Assembly (NCBI GenBank): GCA_964481655.1
Contig: CAYZVO010000002.1
Coordinates: forward strand, 62,001 to 126,000
Direction: 5' to 3'
Source of the DNA: CALDOK01 sp964481655
GTDB lineage: Bacteria; Myxococcota_A; UBA796; JAFGLY01
DNA length: 64,000 nucleotides
Positions 61,037 through 64,000 of the stretch are shown in pieces (position 1 is the first letter of the stretch; each line of letters opens with the position of its first letter). The position numbers and the translations under genes are program-made. The notes below the pieces were generated by a model. It was given only the letters and a program-made list of their open reading frames with translations, had not been told where the DNA came from and did not search any database.

Positions 61037-62016
61037 TGCAAACCCACGAGCTCCCGCACCGCGTCCGCCCAGGCTCTGGGGTGGTCCGTCATGCGACCCG
61101 GCAGCAGGGTCGGCCTCACCTCGGGGCCGTAGCGCTCGTTCACGCCGTTGCCCTGGTCGCCCAGGTTCACCCGGACCCAGGGGACCCCACCCTCGATGGC
61201 GGCGTTGACCAGGTCGCAGGCGTGCTTGCCCGGCCACCAGTGGGGCGGCTGGTCGAAGATCGGCTCCTGGGCATCGCCGTGGGGGGGCTGCACGTGGTCC
61301 CAGGCGGCCTGCAGGCGAAGGTAGCGCCCGCGGAAGGCCGGCAGGCTCCGGATGGCTTCGCGGGGAGACCACCAGGCCTGGTCCGTCTCTGCGTCGCCGT
61401 GGGGGCCGCAGGCGTGACCGAACAGCTCGAGGGCCTTGGCCGGATCCGGGCGGCCGGTGTCGGGGCTCGCGACGGGCGATGGCGGCGCGCCCTCGACGGT
61501 GGGCAGCGGGCCGTCCCCTGCGATGAGGCGCCAGGCGCAGAGCATGGCCGCGCAGGCGTCGCTGGGACCTTCCTCGTCCACCAGCCAGCGGACGGGCAGC
61601 TCCGGGTGGCGGGCGATGGCGCCGGTGGCGGCCACCAGCCCGAAGGAGCAGGCGTAGATGCCGAGCCGATCGGCGTCCACCGTCGGGAGCGCCGCGACGT
61701 GCCGGATCACCTCGGCCAGATCGTCCTGGTCGCCCGGCCCGTTGAAGTCCTGCCGGCCTTCGGAGCGCCGGTCGCGGAGCTTCCCGCTGCTGCGGCCGCG
61801 GGCGTTGAACCCGACCACCACCATCCCCCGCTCCGCGAGCTCCCGTGCCGCGGACCGCAGCACCATGGTGCGCCCGGCGCGGATGCCGCCGGGGATCAGG
61901 ATGACGCAGGGGAGCGTGCCGTACACCCGCCGGGGGCGCACCAGCTGCCCATGCAGCCAGCCAGCGCCGCCTCGCAGGCGGAAGGACTCGAGGACGGTGG
62001 GGGAACGCAAGGGCAT
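61033..62016 (-). CDS. Alpha/beta hydrolase
   Basis: 327 residues. The N-terminus gives strand and oxyanion elements (CVILIPGGIRAGRTMV), then GMVVVGFNARGRSSG; the nucleophile elbow is GIYACSFGLVAA with Ser at the turn. The fold resembles serine aminopeptidase/dienelactone-hydrolase-type enzymes. A long insert (LIAGDGPLPTVEGAPPSPV) covers the lid area, and His residues near the C-terminus could complete the triad. No signal peptide, so cytoplasmic. The substrate cannot be told. The stop overlaps a dispersed 19-base repeat. Confidence 0.85.
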   Translation of the reverse strand: MPLRSPTVLESFRLRGGAGWLHGQLVRPRRVYGTLPCVILIPGGIRAGRTMVLRSAARELAERGMVVVGFNARGRSSGKLRDRRSEGRQDFNGPGDQDDLAEVIRHVAALPTVDADRLGIYACSFGLVAATGAIARHPELPVRWLVDEEGPSDACAAMLCAWRLIAGDGPLPTVEGAPPSPVASPDTGRPDPAKALELFGHACGPHGDAETDQAWWSPREAIRSLPAFRGRYLRLQAAWDHVQPPHGDAQEPIFDQPPHWWPGKHACDLVNAAIEGGVPWVRVNLGDQGNGVNERYGPEVRPTLLPGRMTDHPRAWADAVRELVGLH

Positions 62017-62254
62017 GGGGCTGGCGTAACAGAGCCCTAAGCTCCGGGCTCGAAACTGGCTGAACGGGGCCCCTCTGCCTCCGGGCTGTGGGGGAGCCGC
62101 TCTGGGGTCCCAGGAGCGACGACGCCTCCATCGCCGGGCAGTCCCAGGCCACGATCACCCGGCTCTTCGCGGTGGTGCTGCGGGGGTGGGCAGCGACCAT
62201 GCGCCGCGCGTGTGGGTCATAGGCTGTCGGCCAGCACCGTGCTAGTAGAAGCTC

Positions 62255-63374
62255 ATGCCCCCCACCCCTCGCCGCCGCCGCCGCCTGTCCATCGACGACT
62301 ACGTCGACGGCGTGCTCGCGGGGGACCGCGCCATCCTCGGCCGGGCCATCACGCTGGTCGAGAGCAACAGCCCCCGGCATCAGGTCCAGGCACAGGAGCT
62401 GCTCATCCGGCTGCTGCCCCATGCGGGCAAGGCCCACCGCGTGGGCATCTCCGGGGTGCCCGGGGCGGGCAAGTCCACCTTCATCGAGGCTATGGGCTGC
62501 CACCTCTGCGACGGCGGCCAGCGGGTGGCGGTGCTGGCGGTGGACCCCTCGAGCCGGGTCAGCGGCGGCTCCATCCTGGGCGACAAGACCCGGATGCAGC
62601 GGCTGGCGACGCACCACAACGCCTTCGTGCGGCCCTCGCCCTCCTCGGGCTCGCTGGGCGGGGTGGGCCGCAAGACCCGGGAGACGATGATCGTCTGCGA
62701 GGCCGCCGGCTACGACATCGTGCTGGTGGAGACCGTGGGCGTGGGTCAGTCCGAGGTGCTGGTCTCGGACATGGTCGATTTCTTCCTGGTGGTGAAGATC
62801 GCCGGCCCCGGCGCCCACCTGCAGGGCAAAAAGCCCCGCAACCACCCGCAGGCCGCTGNNNNNNNNNNGGGCCCCGTACTGGGGGTATTTCTGCTGGGCG
62901 GTTTCGCGGGCCGGCGCCGGCGACGAGCTGCAGGGCATCAAGCGCGGCATCCTCGAGCTGGCGGATCTGGTGGCGGTCAACAAGGCCGACGGTGACAACG
63001 TCATCAAGGCCAGGCGCGCCCGGCAGGAGCTCGAGACCGCCGCCCACTTCATGCAGCAGGTCAGCCCCCACTGGAAGCCCCCGGTGCTCTGCGTCTCGGC
63101 CCTCGAGGGCACGGGCCTGGACGAGCTGTGGGAGCGGGTCCGGGAGCACCGCTCCGTCCTCGACGCCCACGGCGAGCTGGCCAGCAAGCGCCAGCGCCAG
63201 CGTCTGCGCTGGATGTGGTCCATGGTCGAAGAGCAGCTCATCGCGGCCCTGCGGGGTCACGAGCAGGTGGGCGCGGTGCTGCCGGCCCTCGAGCGCGACG
63301 TGCTCGACGGGCGGGTGACCCCGACCCTGGCGGCCAGGCGTCTGTTGGAGAGCTTCGGGGTGGAATCGGGATAG
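62255..63374 (+). CDS. meaB: MeaB/ArgK GTPase, chaperone of methylmalonyl-CoA mutase, split by an assembly gap
   Basis: Walker A GVPGAGKSTFIEAMG, VDPSSRVSGGSILGDKTRM, ETVGVGQSE and base-recognition NKADGDN define the G3E GTPase MeaB, which loads and protects cobalamin in the mutase. Ten Ns (62859-62868) split it with a one-base frame change. The sequence on each side of the gap is an error-rich copy of the other; removing 109 bases (62801-62910 equivalence) rejoins VVKIAGAGDELQGIKRGI in frame and gives 336 residues, a normal length. The gene is therefore intact in the genome, in my reading. It lies 31 kb from mutAB. Confidence 0.92.
62801..62910. other. Assembly gap with duplicated, error-rich ends inside meaB
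   Basis: The 58 bases before the Ns resemble the sequence that starts at 62910 (both contain GCCGGC...CTGCAGGGCA), and the bases after the Ns resemble 62780-62810. The offset is 109 bases, which is 1 modulo 3 and exactly explains the frame change. Confidence 0.85.
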
Positions 63375-63377
63375 GCT
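63372..63377 (+). promoter_or_regulatory. Candidate -10 box of a leaderless promoter
   Basis: TAGGCT, seven bases, then the ATG at 63385; no ribosome binding site lies between. The first three bases are the stop codon of meaB. It resembles the boxes at 17779, 21604 and 24998. Confidence 0.4.
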
Positions 63378-63384
63378 CTCTCGC

Positions 63385-64000
63385 ATGAAGGGCTGGTTCC
63401 GCGCGCTGCTGTTTTTTGTCGGCTGCCTGGTGATCTTCGGGTCGCTGCGCATCCTGCGCGCCCAGAGCCACGACGCCCCCACGCTGTCCCAGCAAGAGCT
63501 GCAGCTCGAGCACGGCGTCCCGGTGGAGCTGACCACCGCGGAGCTGCGTCCGGTGACCCGGGCCATCGCGCTGTATGGCACCGCCCAGGGCGTCGAGCAG
63601 GCCGAGGTCGTGGTGACCTCCCCGAACATCCTCGAGCGCCTGCACGTTGCGGTGGGCGACTCCGTGGCTCGCGGTCAGCGGCTGGCCACCATGCGCACCG
63701 TGTCCCTCTCGCCCCTCGGCTACCCCTACGAGCCCCTCGAGGTCCAGCACGAGGCCCTGCAGGCCGAGCTCGAGCGCATCCGCCCGCTCCATGAGCAGGG
63801 CGCCATCACCGATCAGCAGATGGACGAACTGCAGGCCCGCGCCGACGCCGCCGAGGCTCAGCTGGACTCCGCCAAGGCCGCGGTGTTCATCACGGCCCCC
63901 ATCGCCGGCACGGTCACCCGCATCGACTACCGGCCCGGCCAGATGGTCCCCAACGATCGGCCCTTGATGCAGGTGGCCCGCATCGACCCCATGGTCGTCG
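63385..64000 (+). CDS. HlyD-type periplasmic adaptor (efflux membrane fusion protein), 3' truncated
   Basis: The first 205 residues are visible; the gene runs off the window. A hydrophobic N-terminal segment (WFRALLFFVGCLVIFGSLRIL) anchors it in the inner membrane. The biotinyl-lipoyl-like domain (VTSPNILERLHVAVGDSVARGQRLA), an alpha-helical hairpin (LEVQHEALQAELERIRPLHEQGAITDQQMDELQARADAAEAQL) and the return strand (FITAPIAGTVTRIDYRPGQMV) are those of RND or ABC efflux adaptors. Transporter genes probably follow outside the window. It starts 11 bases after meaB but has its own promoter-like box. Confidence 0.9.
   Translation, partial: MKGWFRALLFFVGCLVIFGSLRILRAQSHDAPTLSQQELQLEHGVPVELTTAELRPVTRAIALYGTAQGVEQAEVVVTSPNILERLHVAVGDSVARGQRLATMRTVSLSPLGYPYEPLEVQHEALQAELERIRPLHEQGAITDQQMDELQARADAAEAQLDSAKAAVFITAPIAGTVTRIDYRPGQMVPNDRPLMQVARIDPMVV

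Noticed and set aside
1..64000. tRNA, rRNA or CRISPR loci
   Set aside because: Reading both strands I found no cloverleaf with TTCRA-type arm, no rRNA core sequence and no regularly spaced repeat array.

Overview
The window is GC-rich chromosomal DNA from what looks like an anaerobic member of the Myxococcota or a related deltaproteobacterial-type lineage. The supports are a MYXO-CTERM-like sorting tail, MopE-type Asp-rich motifs joined to FG-GAP propellers, an AgmX/PglI-type C-terminal domain in two proteins, a large Ser/Thr kinase with a C-terminal repeat region, and a sigma-54 promoter on a pseudopilin gene. It appears to be a metagenome-type scaffold: there are two 10-N gaps, each inside a gene, and several poly-C or poly-G runs that look artefactual.

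Layout. 0-6.4 kb: four overlapping secreted or lipoprotein genes, two of them paralogous MopE/FG-GAP propellers. 6.4-17.5 kb (minus strand): an operon of a REC-RAM-RAM regulator, a NuoE/NuoF-like pair, a 1230-residue ferredoxin/GltD/NuoG-like fusion, a PAS histidine kinase and an NtrC-like regulator without GAFTGA. 17.8-26.7 kb: a membrane protein with a degenerate sulfatase region, a PhnD-like gene with an in-frame amber codon, a Ser/Thr kinase, a lipoprotein and two small unknowns. 26.8-31.2 kb: methylmalonyl-CoA mutase mutA-mutB; the meaB chaperone lies at 62.3-63.4 kb. 31.2-41.4 kb: an AgmX-like protein, a GspG pseudopilin, a LURP-one-like protein, a frameshifted secreted protein, a Thr/Ser dehydratase followed by a thioester-reductase-like SDR, a MYXO-CTERM-like protein and an OmpA-family protein.

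41.6-56.6 kb holds the centrepiece, a minus-strand CODH/acetyl-CoA synthase locus: CooC-like ATPase, core-MetE-like protein, second CooC-like ATPase, outer-membrane-type protein, CooS, a fused AcsB-AcsD, a GxxExxY gene bracketed by inverted repeats, AcsC, the corrinoid activator and a lipoprotein with three FGE-sulfatase domains. Beside it, on the plus strand, is a redoxin lipoprotein remnant whose first CxxC cysteine codon is TGA, followed by a SECIS-like hairpin. 56.7-64 kb: AgmX-like and unknown envelope proteins, an alpha/beta hydrolase, meaB and the start of an HlyD-type adaptor.

How the genes fit together: CooS, AcsBD and AcsC would form the carbonyl branch of the Wood-Ljungdahl pathway. 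The CooC-like ATPases would insert nickel and the RACo-like protein would re-reduce the corrinoid. The NuoEF/GltD-NuoG operon would exchange electrons between NAD(P)H and ferredoxin. MutAB and MeaB indicate propionate/succinate interconversion. No AcsE, formyl-THF synthetase, MetF or formate dehydrogenase catalytic subunit is present here. All identifications come from reading motifs by eye; no database search was run.
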